Positions 16,407 through 25,229 of a stretch of DNA of 64,000 bases are shown here, piece by piece (within the stretch, counting starts at the first letter, position 1; each line of letters opens with the position of its first letter). Under the pieces are notes generated by a model, which had not been told where the DNA came from, made no database searches, and saw only the letters and a list, made by a program, of their open reading frames with translations. A program made the position numbers and the translations under genes. Location: contig NZ_WIND01000001.1 of the NCBI RefSeq assembly GCF_009697225.1, positions 496,001 through 560,000 on the forward strand, written 5' to 3'. This DNA comes from Halovulum marinum. Lineage in GTDB: Bacteria; Pseudomonadota; Alphaproteobacteria; Rhodobacterales; Rhodobacteraceae.

Positions 16407-17759
16407 TTACTTGATCGCGTCCCAGCTGTCCTGGATCTCGGAGGCAACCTCTTCGGCCGACTTGCCCGAAACATAGTCGATCATGCCGGTCCAGAACGTG
16501 CCGGCGCCCACCGCGGCCGGCATCAGGTCCGAGCCGTCGAAGCGGAACGTGGTCGCGTTCAGCAGGATGTCGCCCATCTTCTTCAGCGTCGAGTCGCCGT
16601 AAAGCTCGGTGTTCACGCCGGAATGCGGTGTCAGGAAGCCGCTTTGCGCCATCCAGACCTCGTGCGCGATCGGCGTCTTCAGGAACTCGATGAAGCCGCG
16701 CGCCGCCGGGGTGTCGTTGGTGATGAAGGCCAGCGTGCCGGCGCCCAGCACCGGCTTGCCCAGGTCGCCCTCGCCCGCGGCGGGGAAGTAGAAGAAGTCG
16801 GCGTCCACGCCGATCTCGGTGCCGTCGGGGAAGAAGGTGGGGATGAACGAGGCCTGGCGGTGCATGTAGCACTGCGGCGGCGAGGCGAACAGGCCCAGCG
16901 GGCTTTCGCGGAAGTCGGTCGCGCCCACCGCGTCGACGCCGCCGGCGACCATCTCGTCGGTCTTCGCCACCGCGCCGAACTTCTCGATCACCTCGACCAC
17001 CTTGGGATCGTCGAACGGCATCTCGTTCGACACCCACTGGTCGTAGACCTCGGGCGGGTGGGTGCGCAGCATCAGGTCCTCGACCCAGTCGGTCGCGGGC
17101 CAGCCGGTGGCGCCGCCCGAGCCCAGACCGATGCACCAGGGCGTCTCGCCGTCGGCGATCATCTGCTCTTCCAGCGCCCGCAGATCCTCCGTCGTCTCGG
17201 GCACTTCGTAGCCGGCGTCGTCGAAGTTGTCGGGCACGTACCAGACCAGCGACTTCACGTCGATCTTGTAGGGGAAGGCGTACAGCGCCTCGGCCCCGTC
17301 GGGCCCGGTGTAGGTGCCGATGCCGCGCCAGCTGGAGCCAGCGGCGTAGTTGTCCTCGAGCCATTGCGCGGTCTCGTCGCCCAGCGGCTCGACGAAGCCC
17401 TTCGAGACCAGGTTCTGGATCAGGCCGGGCTGCGGCAGGATCGCCACGTCCGGCGGACTGCCCGCCTCGGTGTCGATGACGATCTGCTGCTCGTAGTTCT
17501 CGGACGAGGAGTAATTGATCTCGGCGCCTGTCGCCTCCTCGAAATAGGCGAGGACGCTTTCGGCCAGCGCCTGGTCGTCGCCGCGCCAGGGGCCGAACAC
17601 GTTCAGCGTCTGGCCGGAATAATCGTGTTCCGCGGCGAAGCTGTCGAAGCTTTGCCAGTTGAAATCGCCCTCGCCCGGCGTGAACTTCAGATCCTGCGCC
17701 TGGGCCAGCCCGGCCGTAAGCGACAGGATCGCCGCGCTGATCGGCAGCACCTTGTTCAT
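16407..17759 (-). CDS. aglE: Sugar ABC transporter periplasmic binding protein (AglE-like)
   Basis: 450 residues from the ATG at 17759, which is preceded by AAGGGGAGAG and opens a clean signal peptide (MNKVLPISAAILSLTAGLAQ, cleaved before AQDLKFTPGE). The mature part is a cluster-B solute-binding fold with GSPPDVAILPQPGLIQNLVS, GSGGATGWPATDWVEDLMLR and a C-terminal FWTGMIDYVSGKS. Size and order (binding protein, two permeases, ATPase) match aglEFGK of rhizobia, which take up sucrose, maltose and trehalose. The alpha-glucosidase gene aglA found there is missing here. A minus-strand TTGACA lies at 17899-17894 upstream. Confidence 0.83.
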   Translation of the reverse strand: MNKVLPISAAILSLTAGLAQAQDLKFTPGEGDFNWQSFDSFAAEHDYSGQTLNVFGPWRGDDQALAESVLAYFEEATGAEINYSSSENYEQQIVIDTEAGSPPDVAILPQPGLIQNLVSKGFVEPLGDETAQWLEDNYAAGSSWRGIGTYTGPDGAEALYAFPYKIDVKSLVWYVPDNFDDAGYEVPETTEDLRALEEQMIADGETPWCIGLGSGGATGWPATDWVEDLMLRTHPPEVYDQWVSNEMPFDDPKVVEVIEKFGAVAKTDEMVAGGVDAVGATDFRESPLGLFASPPQCYMHRQASFIPTFFPDGTEIGVDADFFYFPAAGEGDLGKPVLGAGTLAFITNDTPAARGFIEFLKTPIAHEVWMAQSGFLTPHSGVNTELYGDSTLKKMGDILLNATTFRFDGSDLMPAAVGAGTFWTGMIDYVSGKSAEEVASEIQDSWDAIK

Positions 17760-17954
17760 GAAAACTCTCCCCTTGGTGTGTGCGTGCGCACTTTTGTTTT
17801 TTGTCCGGCGCGGGCCTGACGCGCGAGACGTGCGTCGCGCCGACCCCATGCACCGTGAGGTTTGAACGTTACCCAAGCAAGTAAACCTGAACCTGTCAAT
17901 CGCGCCTTCGGAACGGATTTCAAAGGATTTCCGGACAATTGCGGCCCGGTTCTC

Positions 17955-18692
17955 TCATCTCCGGCCGCCGCCAGCGCCGCTGTCCCGGAACGCCCGCAAT
18001 TGCCGCACGGTCTCGTCGTCGGTCAGCTGCCGGAAATCGGAGTAAAAGGCGCCGACACCGCGGAAGTGACGCGCAGGGTGCAGGCAGACGAGGTGATCGG
18101 ACAGGGCGCGGATCGCGTCCAGCGCATCTGCCGGCGCCACCGGCACCGCGGCGACGACGGCCGCGGCGCCCTGCCGCCGCAGCGCGGTCAGCGCGGCCTT
18201 CATCGTGGCGCCGGTTGCCAGGCCGTCATCGACCACGACCGCGGTGCGCCCGGCCGGGTCCAGCCGGGGCCGGACGCCGAGGTATGCCGCGCGCCGCCGG
18301 GCGATCTCGGCCAGGGCGCGTTCGCAAGCGTCCTCGACATAGGCGGGATCGGCGCCGGTCGCTTCGGCGATGGCGTCGTTGAGGATCGTGACCGGCCCGT
18401 CGCCGGTGTTGCCACTCTCGTCGCCGTCGCCGTCGCCGCTTTCCACCACCGCGCCGATCGCCAGTTCGGGATTGGCCGGCGCGCCCAGCTTGCGCACCAG
18501 CACCAGTTCCAGCGGGGCGCGCAGCACGCGGGCGACCTCGACCGCGACCGGCACGCCGCCGCGCGGCAGCGCGTAGATCACCGGCTCCGCCAGTTCCAGG
18601 CGCGCCAGCGGCTCTGCCAGCAACCGGCCGGCCTCGGCGCGGTCGGCGAAGATGGGGTGCGTGCCGAACATGATCGCACGAGGATACATCAT
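17955..18692 (-). CDS. Phosphoribosyltransferase-fold protein
   Basis: 245 residues. The type I phosphoribosyltransferase signature is AVVVDDGLATGATMKAALTA (about residues 149-168). An N-terminal YALPRGGVPVAVEVARVL and a VRKLGAP segment are typical of the stand-alone PRTase group often found beside stress or erythromycin-esterase genes. An acidic/glycine insert (GDGDGDESGNTGDG) interrupts the middle. The start is uncertain between the ATG pair at 18692 and an ATG at 18671; only a weak GGGG precedes the first. It is transcribed alone and has no clear link to either neighbour. Substrate unknown. Confidence 0.75.
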   Translation of the reverse strand: MMYPRAIMFGTHPIFADRAEAGRLLAEPLARLELAEPVIYALPRGGVPVAVEVARVLRAPLELVLVRKLGAPANPELAIGAVVESGDGDGDESGNTGDGPVTILNDAIAEATGADPAYVEDACERALAEIARRRAAYLGVRPRLDPAGRTAVVVDDGLATGATMKAALTALRRQGAAAVVAAVPVAPADALDAIRALSDHLVCLHPARHFRGVGAFYSDFRQLTDDETVRQLRAFRDSGAGGGRR

Positions 18693-18780
18693 CCCCGGAT
18701 CCGGCGCATCAGCGCGCGCACCGATCCGGCGGAACGATCCGGCAGCGATCCCGCGCCGGCCGCGCCGCCCGGCGCGGCGG

Positions 18781-19764
18781 TCAGGGCGTCAGGATGATCT
18801 TCGGCGCCGCGGCCCGCCCCTGCCGGATCTCGGCGAAGGCGCGGGCGCCGTCCGCCAGCGGCCGGATCTCGGGCCAGCCGAGCGGGCCGAGCCGCCCGTC
18901 ATAGATCGCCTGCGCCGTGTCGCGGAAGTCCGCCGGGGTATAGGTGTAGGTGCCGATGAAGGTGACCTCCTGCAGGGTCATGCGGCGGATGTCCAGCCCG
19001 CCTTCCGCCGAGCCCAGCCCGATGTGCACCACCACGCCGCCGGGGCGGACCGCGGCCGAGGCCATGGCGCGTGTCGGCGCGATGCCGACGCCGTCGATCA
19101 CCAGGTCCACGCCCTGCGGCGCCGGATCCGACAGCGGATCGAAGGTCTCGAAGCCCTCGGCCGCGGCGATCGCGCGGCGCGGGGCGCTGGTCTCGCCCAG
19201 GATCACCCGGCCCGCACCTTGCGCCTTCAGCACCAGCGCCGCTCCAAGCCCGATCGCGCCGCCGCCCATCACCAGACAGGCGGCGCCGTCCACCGGATCG
19301 TGCAGCGCGCGCGCGGCCAGCCGCACCGCGTGCCAACCGCAGGCGATCGGTTCGGCCAGCGCGGCCTTCTCGGTCGGCACATGGTCGGGGATCGTCACCA
19401 GGTTGCGCGCCGGCATCGCCAGCAGTTCGGCGAACGCGCCCTCGCGCGGCGGCATCGAGATGATCTGCCGGTCGGGGCACAGGTTCTCGCGCCCGGCCAG
19501 GCAGTCGCGGCAGCTGCCGCAGGTGACCAGCGGGTTGACGGTGACGCGGCTGCCCTGCCCCGGACCCTCGATCACGGTCCCGGCGGCCTCGTGCCCCAGG
19601 ATCAGCGGCGCCGGGCGGCGGTCGTCATGCCCCAGCCATGCGTGCATGTCCGAGCCGCAGATACCCACGTGGGCCACGCGGATCAGCGCATCCCCGGCCG
19701 CGGCCGGGTCGGGCACCTCGCGGTAGTCCAGGGTTTCGGGGCCGGTATAGACGAGCGCCTTCAT
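18781..19764 (-). CDS. Zinc-dependent alcohol dehydrogenase (MDR family; HpsP-like by context)
   Basis: 327 residues. Catalytic zinc ligands are in GICGSDMH and GHEAAGTV; the four structural-zinc cysteines are in CGSCRDCLAGRENLC; the NAD-binding glycines are in GGGAIGLGAALVLKA. It belongs to the sorbitol/threonine dehydrogenase branch. The ATG overlaps the SDR stop (ATGA), so it is the last gene of the TRAP-HisD-SDR-ADH unit. In DHPS degradation two dehydrogenases (HpsO, HpsP) interconvert the enantiomers; an SDR plus a zinc ADH next to an HpsN-type protein matches that pair, but the assignment is by context. Confidence 0.88.
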   Translation of the reverse strand: MKALVYTGPETLDYREVPDPAAAGDALIRVAHVGICGSDMHAWLGHDDRRPAPLILGHEAAGTVIEGPGQGSRVTVNPLVTCGSCRDCLAGRENLCPDRQIISMPPREGAFAELLAMPARNLVTIPDHVPTEKAALAEPIACGWHAVRLAARALHDPVDGAACLVMGGGAIGLGAALVLKAQGAGRVILGETSAPRRAIAAAEGFETFDPLSDPAPQGVDLVIDGVGIAPTRAMASAAVRPGGVVVHIGLGSAEGGLDIRRMTLQEVTFIGTYTYTPADFRDTAQAIYDGRLGPLGWPEIRPLADGARAFAEIRQGRAAAPKIILTP

Positions 19765-20516
19765 TTCGCGGTGAACCCTCCGTCGACAAACAGGATCTGG
19801 CCGGTGACGTACCGGCTTGCGTCCGAGCACAGGAAGATGGCGGGGCCGAGGATGTCGGCGATCTCGCCGTTGCGGCCGATGCAGGTCTGCGCGGCGTTGC
19901 GGGCGGCAAGCTCGGGGTTGCCGAACACCGGCCCGGTCAGCTCGGTCGGAAAGAAACCCGGCGCCAGCGCATTGGCGGTGATGCCGTGCAGCGACCAGGC
20001 CTCGGCCATCGCGCGGGTCAGCTGCGCGACGCCGCCCTTGGAGGCGCCATAGGCCAGCCCGCCGGGGAAGGCACGCTCGCTTTGCAGCGAGGCGAAGTTG
20101 ACGATCCGGCCCCAGCCCTTGCCCTTCATCGCCGGCACCAGCGCCTGCGCCAGGAAGAACGGCATCGCGAGGTTCAGGTCGAGGGTCAGCTTCCAGCCCG
20201 CGGGGGTCACCTCGTCCGCCGCCTGGCGGGTGTTGACCCCGGCGGCGTTGACCAGGATGTCCGGCGCGCCGAACGGCTCCGAGACCTTCTTGGCCAGATC
20301 GTCCGCGCGGTCCGGGTCCGACAGGTCCGCCACGATGGCGGCGGTCTCGCCCCCTGCCTCGGACCGCCACGCCTGAAGCGCGTCGGCACGCCGGGCGACG
20401 CCGACCACCCGCGCCCCGGCGGCGGCCAGCGCCGAGGCGATGCCCCGCCCCAGCCCCGAGCTTGCCCCGGTCACGCAGGCCACGCGGCCGGTCAGATCGA
20501 ACAGCTCCGCGGTCAT
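19761..20516 (-). CDS. Short-chain dehydrogenase/reductase (HpsO-like by context)
   Basis: 251 residues with a complete SDR core: VTGASSGLGRGIASAL, NAAGVNTRQ, catalytic serine in NFASLQSERA, YGASK, and a VDGGF C-terminus. The closest-looking named relatives are gluconate 5-dehydrogenase-type enzymes. It starts 4 bases after the HisD-like stop and overlaps the alcohol dehydrogenase start, so the three dehydrogenases are translated as a block. A role in oxidising or racemising a C3 hydroxy compound is inferred from the neighbours. Confidence 0.9.
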   Translation of the reverse strand: MTAELFDLTGRVACVTGASSGLGRGIASALAAAGARVVGVARRADALQAWRSEAGGETAAIVADLSDPDRADDLAKKVSEPFGAPDILVNAAGVNTRQAADEVTPAGWKLTLDLNLAMPFFLAQALVPAMKGKGWGRIVNFASLQSERAFPGGLAYGASKGGVAQLTRAMAEAWSLHGITANALAPGFFPTELTGPVFGNPELAARNAAQTCIGRNGEIADILGPAIFLCSDASRYVTGQILFVDGGFTAK

Positions 20517-20520
20517 CGGA

Positions 20521-21828
20521 TCATCCGGCCGCCGACAGGTCGAACTGCTCGTCGGGGAAGTACTTCTCCAGCCTGATGTCGGCGGTGCGGGCGTGGCCCT
20601 CCATGCCTTCCAGGCGCGAGATCCGCGCGGTCGCCTCGGCCACCGGTTTCGCCGCGTCGCGGCTCGCCCGCTGCCAGGTCACCAGCTTCATGTACTTGTG
20701 CACCGACAGCCCGCCGGTGTAGCGCGCCGCGCCCGAGGTCGGCAGCACGTGGTTCGGACCCGAGGACTTGTCGCCGAAGGCCACCGTGGTTTCCTCGCCC
20801 AGGAACAGCGAGCCGTAACACTGCAGCCGGCCCAGGAACCAGTCGAGGTCGGCGGCCTGCACGTGCAGATGCTCGGGCGCATAATCGTCGGCGACCCGCG
20901 CCAGCCCCTCGCGGCCCTCGACCACCATCACCTCGGCCATGTCGGCCCAGGCTCTGGTGGCATTCTCGCGGTTCAGCGCGGGAAGCTGGTCGATGTACTG
21001 CGGCACCAGCTCCATCACCTTCTCGGCCAGCGGGCGGTGCGTGGTCGCCAGCCAGACCGGCGAGTTGTAGCCATGCTCGGCCTGACCGACCAGGTCCCAG
21101 GCGACGATGTGCGGATCGGCGGTCTCGTCGGCCAGGATCAGGCTGTCGGTGGGGCCGGCGAACATGTCGATGCCGACGCGCCCGAACAGGATCCGCTTGG
21201 CCTCGGCGACGAACTGGTTGCCGGGGCCGACCAGGATGTCGGCCTTGGGCAGGCCGAACAGCCCGAACGCCATCGCCGCGATGCCCTGCACGCCGCCCAG
21301 CGCCAGGATCGTGTCGGCGCCGCACAGGTCGGCGGTGTAGACGATCGCCGGGGCGATGCCGACGCCGGGGCGCGGCGGCGAACAGGCGGCGATGTGCCCG
21401 CAGCCGGCGACCTTGGCCGTGGTCACCGTCATCAGCGCCGAGGCGATGTGGCTGTAGCGCCCCCCCGGCGCATAGCAGCCCGCCGCCTGGCAGGGGATCG
21501 CCTTCTGCCCGGCCATCAGCCCCGGCAGGATCTCGACCTCCATGTCCCTGATCGTGTCCTTCTGCGCCTCGGCGAAGCGGCGCACGTTGTCCCAGGCGAA
21601 GCGGATGTCGTCCTTCAGCTTCTGCGGCACCTGCGCGGCGGCGGCGTCGATCTCGTCCCGGGTCAGCACGACGTTGCCGTCATAGCGGTCGAACTTCGCG
21701 GCATAGCGTTTCGCGGCCTCGTCCCCGCCCTGCTCGATCTCGTCGAGAATGGCCTGCACGGTGGCGCGCACGTCGCCCGCATCGTCGGTCGAGCGCTTGG
21801 TGGCTTTCTTCAGATAATCGACGGTCAT
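20521..21828 (-). CDS. hpsN: HisD-family dehydrogenase, probable sulfopropanediol 3-dehydrogenase (HpsN-like)
   Basis: 435 residues starting MTVDYLKKATKRS. The fold is that of histidinol dehydrogenase, with the catalytic pair in LVGQAEHGYNSPVWLAT, the nucleotide region ILVGPGNQFVAEAKRILFG, and the C-terminal GPNHVLPTSGAARYTGGLSV. A biosynthetic HisD would normally lie with other his genes; here it lies directly after TRAP transporter genes and before two alcohol dehydrogenases. That is the known context of HpsN, which oxidises (R)-2,3-dihydroxypropane-1-sulfonate to sulfolactate with NAD and zinc. No sulfolactate lyase genes are in the window, so the exact substrate stays unproven. Confidence 0.75.
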   Translation of the reverse strand: MTVDYLKKATKRSTDDAGDVRATVQAILDEIEQGGDEAAKRYAAKFDRYDGNVVLTRDEIDAAAAQVPQKLKDDIRFAWDNVRRFAEAQKDTIRDMEVEILPGLMAGQKAIPCQAAGCYAPGGRYSHIASALMTVTTAKVAGCGHIAACSPPRPGVGIAPAIVYTADLCGADTILALGGVQGIAAMAFGLFGLPKADILVGPGNQFVAEAKRILFGRVGIDMFAGPTDSLILADETADPHIVAWDLVGQAEHGYNSPVWLATTHRPLAEKVMELVPQYIDQLPALNRENATRAWADMAEVMVVEGREGLARVADDYAPEHLHVQAADLDWFLGRLQCYGSLFLGEETTVAFGDKSSGPNHVLPTSGAARYTGGLSVHKYMKLVTWQRASRDAAKPVAEATARISRLEGMEGHARTADIRLEKYFPDEQFDLSAAG

Positions 21829-21836
21829 CGCGGGCC

Positions 21837-23168
21837 TCACTTGTAGATGGCGGGAAGAAGGGCGGTGGAGACCACCGGCAGGTATGCGATCAGCAGCACC
21901 ACCAGCAGCATGAAGAAGACGAACGGGATCGCCCGCGCGGCGATCTTCAGAATCGACTCGCCGGTCAGCCCCGAGACCACGAACAGGTTCAGCCCCAGCG
22001 GCGGGGTGATGAAGCCGACGCCAAGCGCGGTGATCATCATCACGCAGAACTGGATCTCGTTCATGCCGATCTCTTGCGAGAGCGGAAACAGGATCGGCGC
22101 CAGGATGACGATGTTGGGCGTCGTTTCCATCACGCAGCCGGCGGCGATCAGGATCAGGATCATCAGCAGGATCAGCATGTACTCGTTGTCGGTCAGCGAG
22201 GTGACGGCAAAGACGAAGCCCTGCGGCACGCCCATCGCCGCCATCGTCTGCGCCAGCGGCAGCGACATCGCGATGATCGGCAGGATCACCCCGTTCACCT
22301 TGGCCGAACTGACCATCATCGCCGGGAAGTCCGACAGTTTCAGCGTGCCCAGGATGAATCCCAGGATGATGGTGATGACCACCGCCGTCGCGCCCGCCTC
22401 GGTCGGGGTCAGCCGGCCCGAGAAGATGCCCCAGAAGATCACCCCGGGCACCAGGAACGCGTACCAGCCGCGCGCCAGCGCGCGGCCGAGGTTGCCGAGC
22501 CATTCGCGGGTCGAGATCAGCCCGCCGGCCTCGTAGGCGTAGCGGCGGTTGACGACGATGTTGGTGACCAGGATCGAGACCAGGATCAGGACGCCCGGGA
22601 TCAGCGCCGCCTGGAACAGGGTCGAGGCCGAGATCCCCAGCACAAGGCCGATGACGATATAGGCGATCGACGGCGGGATCAGGATGCCGGTGCACGCGCC
22701 CGCGGCGACCAGCGCGCAGGCATAGGGGCGGGGATAGCCGCTCTCGACCAGCCGGTCGATGGTCATCCTGCCGACCGCAGCGGCGCCGGCGGCGTCCGAG
22801 CCCGAGATCGCCGAGAACATGCCGCAGACCAGCACCGTCGCCGAGCCGAAGCCGCCCCGCGCCCAGTTCGTCAGCGCCTCGGCCACGTCGAGGAACTTGC
22901 GCGACAGCCCGGTGCGCACCAGCACGTCGCCGGTCAGGATGAACAGCGGCACGGCGGTCAGCGCGAAATGGTCGATGCCGTCGAACAGGCTCTCGCCCAG
23001 CAGCGACAGCGGCAGCACCTCCGAGACGACCAGCATCGTCACCGCGCCGGCGCCGATCGCCGCCCAGACCGGGACGCCCAGCGCGATCAGGATCACGAAC
23101 AGGATCACCGGGCCGTAGAAATCCCAGCCGATCACCACCGTTTCCTGGCTCATCTGATTCCAGAGCAT
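21837..23168 (-). CDS. TRAP transporter large permease subunit (DctM family; HpsM-like by context)
   Basis: 443 residues with about 12 membrane helices. DctM segments include MFSAISGSDAAGAAAVGRMT, CTGILIPPSIAYIVIGLVLG and FITPPLGLNLFVVSGLTG. The ATG at 23168 is preceded by GAGGAGGTCGCG, which overlaps the DctQ stop; an internal ATG 15 bases on is possible. It is third in the small-ORF/binding-protein/DctQ/DctM/dehydrogenase unit, 8 bases before the HpsN-like gene, so the substrate carried is probably that enzyme's. Confidence 0.93.
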   Translation of the reverse strand: MLWNQMSQETVVIGWDFYGPVILFVILIALGVPVWAAIGAGAVTMLVVSEVLPLSLLGESLFDGIDHFALTAVPLFILTGDVLVRTGLSRKFLDVAEALTNWARGGFGSATVLVCGMFSAISGSDAAGAAAVGRMTIDRLVESGYPRPYACALVAAGACTGILIPPSIAYIVIGLVLGISASTLFQAALIPGVLILVSILVTNIVVNRRYAYEAGGLISTREWLGNLGRALARGWYAFLVPGVIFWGIFSGRLTPTEAGATAVVITIILGFILGTLKLSDFPAMMVSSAKVNGVILPIIAMSLPLAQTMAAMGVPQGFVFAVTSLTDNEYMLILLMILILIAAGCVMETTPNIVILAPILFPLSQEIGMNEIQFCVMMITALGVGFITPPLGLNLFVVSGLTGESILKIAARAIPFVFFMLLVVLLIAYLPVVSTALLPAIYK

Positions 23169-23178
23169 CGCGACCTCC

Positions 23179-23685
23179 TCAGTCGAACAGACGGGCGCCC
23201 TCGTAGACCGGGCGTTCCGCCACCAGGTCCGCGAGGTCGCGCCACAGCGATTGCACGAGACGGAAGACCATCAGCGCGAAGCCCAGCGGCACCGCGGCCA
23301 GGAACCAGACCATCGACACCCGCAGCCCGTGGCTGACCGAACCGAACTTCCAGGACACCGCCACCGTCTCGAAGGACCAGCGCAGGGCGAGCACGGCGAT
23401 CGCCAGCATCACCAGGTCGCCGAAGATATAAAGCGCCGCCTTCACCCGCGGCCCGACGTAGTTGAAGAGCACGTCGATGCGGATGTGCGCGCGTTCGCGC
23501 ACCGCCGCCGCGGCGCCGATCCACGCCAGGTAGATGAAGGCGTAGCGCACGACTTCCTCGCCCCAGATCGAGGAATAGGCGAAGACCTCGCGGCGGATGA
23601 CCTCGACGGCCATGGTGATCACCAGCATGGTGTAGAACACCAGCAGCGCCCATCGCTCGGCATTGCGGTCGAGTATGGCGAGCAC
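23179..23685 (-). CDS. TRAP transporter small permease subunit (DctQ family; HpsL-like by context)
   Basis: 168 residues, four membrane helices. DctQ features: SIWGEEVVRYAFIYLAWIGA (residues about 37-56) and RERAHIRIDVLFNYVGPR. It is separated from the binding-protein gene by about 100 bases containing a strong stem-loop, and runs into the DctM gene with 10 bases between stop and start. Confidence 0.9.
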   Translation of the reverse strand: MLAILDRNAERWALLVFYTMLVITMAVEVIRREVFAYSSIWGEEVVRYAFIYLAWIGAAAAVRERAHIRIDVLFNYVGPRVKAALYIFGDLVMLAIAVLALRWSFETVAVSWKFGSVSHGLRVSMVWFLAAVPLGFALMVFRLVQSLWRDLADLVAERPVYEGARLFD

Positions 23686-23734
23686 GGCTCCTCCTTCGCC
23701 GGCGGCGCCGGCGTTACATGCGTTTCGGGAAAGG

Positions 23735-23766
23735 GACCGGGCGCGCGTGGAGGGTCGCGCCCGGTC
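23735..23766 (-). promoter_or_regulatory. Strong stem-loop between TRAP binding-protein and permease genes
   Basis: GACCGGGCGCG and CGCGCCCGGTC pair perfectly over eleven positions around a ten-base loop. On the coding strand it lies about 22 bases after the binding-protein stop and is followed by CCCTTTCCC, too short a T-run for a full terminator. It probably partly terminates or protects the message to give more binding protein than permease. Confidence 0.65.
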
Positions 23767-23788
23767 GCCGGGCTACAGCGGCCGGGCC

Positions 23789-24943
23789 TCAGGCGTCGTG
23801 GACGTAGTAGCGGCCCAGGGTGTCGGACGCCTCGACCATCTTGTCGAAAGCCTCCATCGATCCGGCGAGCTCGGTCTTGAAGCTGTCCCATTCGCTGCGC
23901 TGGTAGCCGCCCGCGTCCTTCCATTCGCCCAGCTCGTCCTCGCTGGGCGCGTAGAACTCGACGCCCGACTTGGTCAGCTCGGCCATGGCGTAGTTGCGCG
24001 CGGCGGGCACCTTGGCCAGGTTCTGGTGGAAGGTGATGTCCGAGGCGAACTCGATCCCCTCCTGCACGTCGGCGGGCAGGCCGTTGAACCATTCCAGGTT
24101 GCAGGAATAGACCTGGCTGTCCGGCACCGCCTGGGTGAAGGTGACGTAGCTGAGGATGTCCTTGAAGCCGAAGACGTAGAGCGCCCCGACCGCGGGGTCG
24201 AGCGCGTCGGCCACGCCCTGCTTGATCGCCGACGGGGTCTCGCCCCAGGCCACCGGCGTCGGATTGGCCCCGACCATGCGGTAGTACTGCTGCAGCATCT
24301 GGCTGCCGGGCACCCGGAACTTCACCCCCGACAGGTCGGCCGGGGTCTTGACCGGCCCCTTGCCGCCCTTGCGCACCGCGACCACGCGCGGGTCGATGAC
24401 GACATAGTAGAGCGGCTTGAAGCCCTTGGCCTCGACCAAGGGATTGACGGTCTGCTTCCAGTGGTCCGAGGTCACCAGGTTCACGAACCGCTGGTTCGCG
24501 CCGCACAGGTACGGCAGGTTGATCAGGTCGACGACCGGCGCGAACGGCGCGAAGTTCGACAGCGAATGCTGCGCCGCCTGGATCGTGCCGCCCTGGACCT
24601 TCTGCACCAGCGCGCCGCCCGCACCCAGCTGGCCGCCGGGGGCGAGCTTGACGTAGACCTTGCCGCGCGTGGCGTTCTGGATGTTCTCCTTGAAGTCCAG
24701 CTGCATGATCGGATAGCTGCGGTCCGCCGTCATCGCATAGGCGGTGGCGATGGTCATGACATGATCGGCGGCCTTCTCGCGCTCGGCCTCCTCGCGCGAG
24801 GTCTGCGCGACCGCCTCGGACGACCACAGCATGCCGGCGGCCCCGGCGACCATCGCTGCGGTGAACCCGCCGGCGCCGGCCAGCTTCATGAAGTTGCGGC
24901 GTTCAAGCGACGCGATCTCCGCGCGCACCTTGGTGTCGGTCAT
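23789..24943 (-). CDS. TRAP transporter periplasmic substrate-binding protein (DctP family; HpsK-like by context)
   Basis: 384 residues. It begins with a Tat signal (ERRNFMKLAGAGGF, cleaved near EAVAQTS). The mature DctP fold shows AQHSLSNFAPFAPVVDLINL, the ligand-arginine segment GVKFRVPGSQMLQQYYRMVG, and WGETPSAIKQGVADALDPAV. Its ATG overlaps the stop of the 76-residue membrane protein upstream (ATGA). With the following DctQ and DctM genes it makes a complete TRAP system whose binding protein is expected in excess because of the downstream stem-loop. Confidence 0.92.
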   Translation of the reverse strand: MTDTKVRAEIASLERRNFMKLAGAGGFTAAMVAGAAGMLWSSEAVAQTSREEAEREKAADHVMTIATAYAMTADRSYPIMQLDFKENIQNATRGKVYVKLAPGGQLGAGGALVQKVQGGTIQAAQHSLSNFAPFAPVVDLINLPYLCGANQRFVNLVTSDHWKQTVNPLVEAKGFKPLYYVVIDPRVVAVRKGGKGPVKTPADLSGVKFRVPGSQMLQQYYRMVGANPTPVAWGETPSAIKQGVADALDPAVGALYVFGFKDILSYVTFTQAVPDSQVYSCNLEWFNGLPADVQEGIEFASDITFHQNLAKVPAARNYAMAELTKSGVEFYAPSEDELGEWKDAGGYQRSEWDSFKTELAGSMEAFDKMVEASDTLGRYYVHDA

Positions 24944-25170
24944 CGGAACTCCTCCCTGTCAGATGGGCCCTCTTGGGGGGCCATGCCCGCCAGCGCCTCG
25001 CGCGCCAGCACTCCGATTACGAAAAGGATCGAGGAGACGAACAGCATCAGCATCTCGGCCACGTCGCCCAGCACCACGCCCGCGCCGAGCGCCCCCGCGG
25101 CGACGTTGCCGAAGAAGGCCAGAAACAGAAGCACAGCGGCCGAAAGCGTCAGGCGTGCAAGTAGCTGCAT
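24940..25170 (-). CDS. Small two-helix membrane protein heading the TRAP operon
   Basis: 76 residues. Two hydrophobic segments (about 8-30 and 38-58) are followed by a short hydrophilic tail ending PQEGPSDREEFR. The ATG has GGGGAGGA 5 bases upstream and the stop overlaps the binding-protein start, so it is almost certainly translated and coupled. Family not recognised; it is too short for DctQ. It could be an accessory subunit of the transporter or a leader protein that tunes expression of the binding protein. Confidence 0.7.
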   Translation of the reverse strand: MQLLARLTLSAAVLLFLAFFGNVAAGALGAGVVLGDVAEMLMLFVSSILFVIGVLAREALAGMAPQEGPSDREEFR

Positions 25171-25229
25171 CGCGTCCTCCCCGTCGTCCGGCAGCCACCT
25201 TGGGCCGCCGAATCATCTTGATTGGCCCC

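Noticed and set aside
20521-21828. Biosynthetic histidinol dehydrogenase (hisD)
   Set aside because: The fold is HisD, but the gene is embedded in a TRAP/alcohol dehydrogenase operon with no other his genes, which fits the catabolic HpsN branch better; a genome-wide check for another hisD would settle it.
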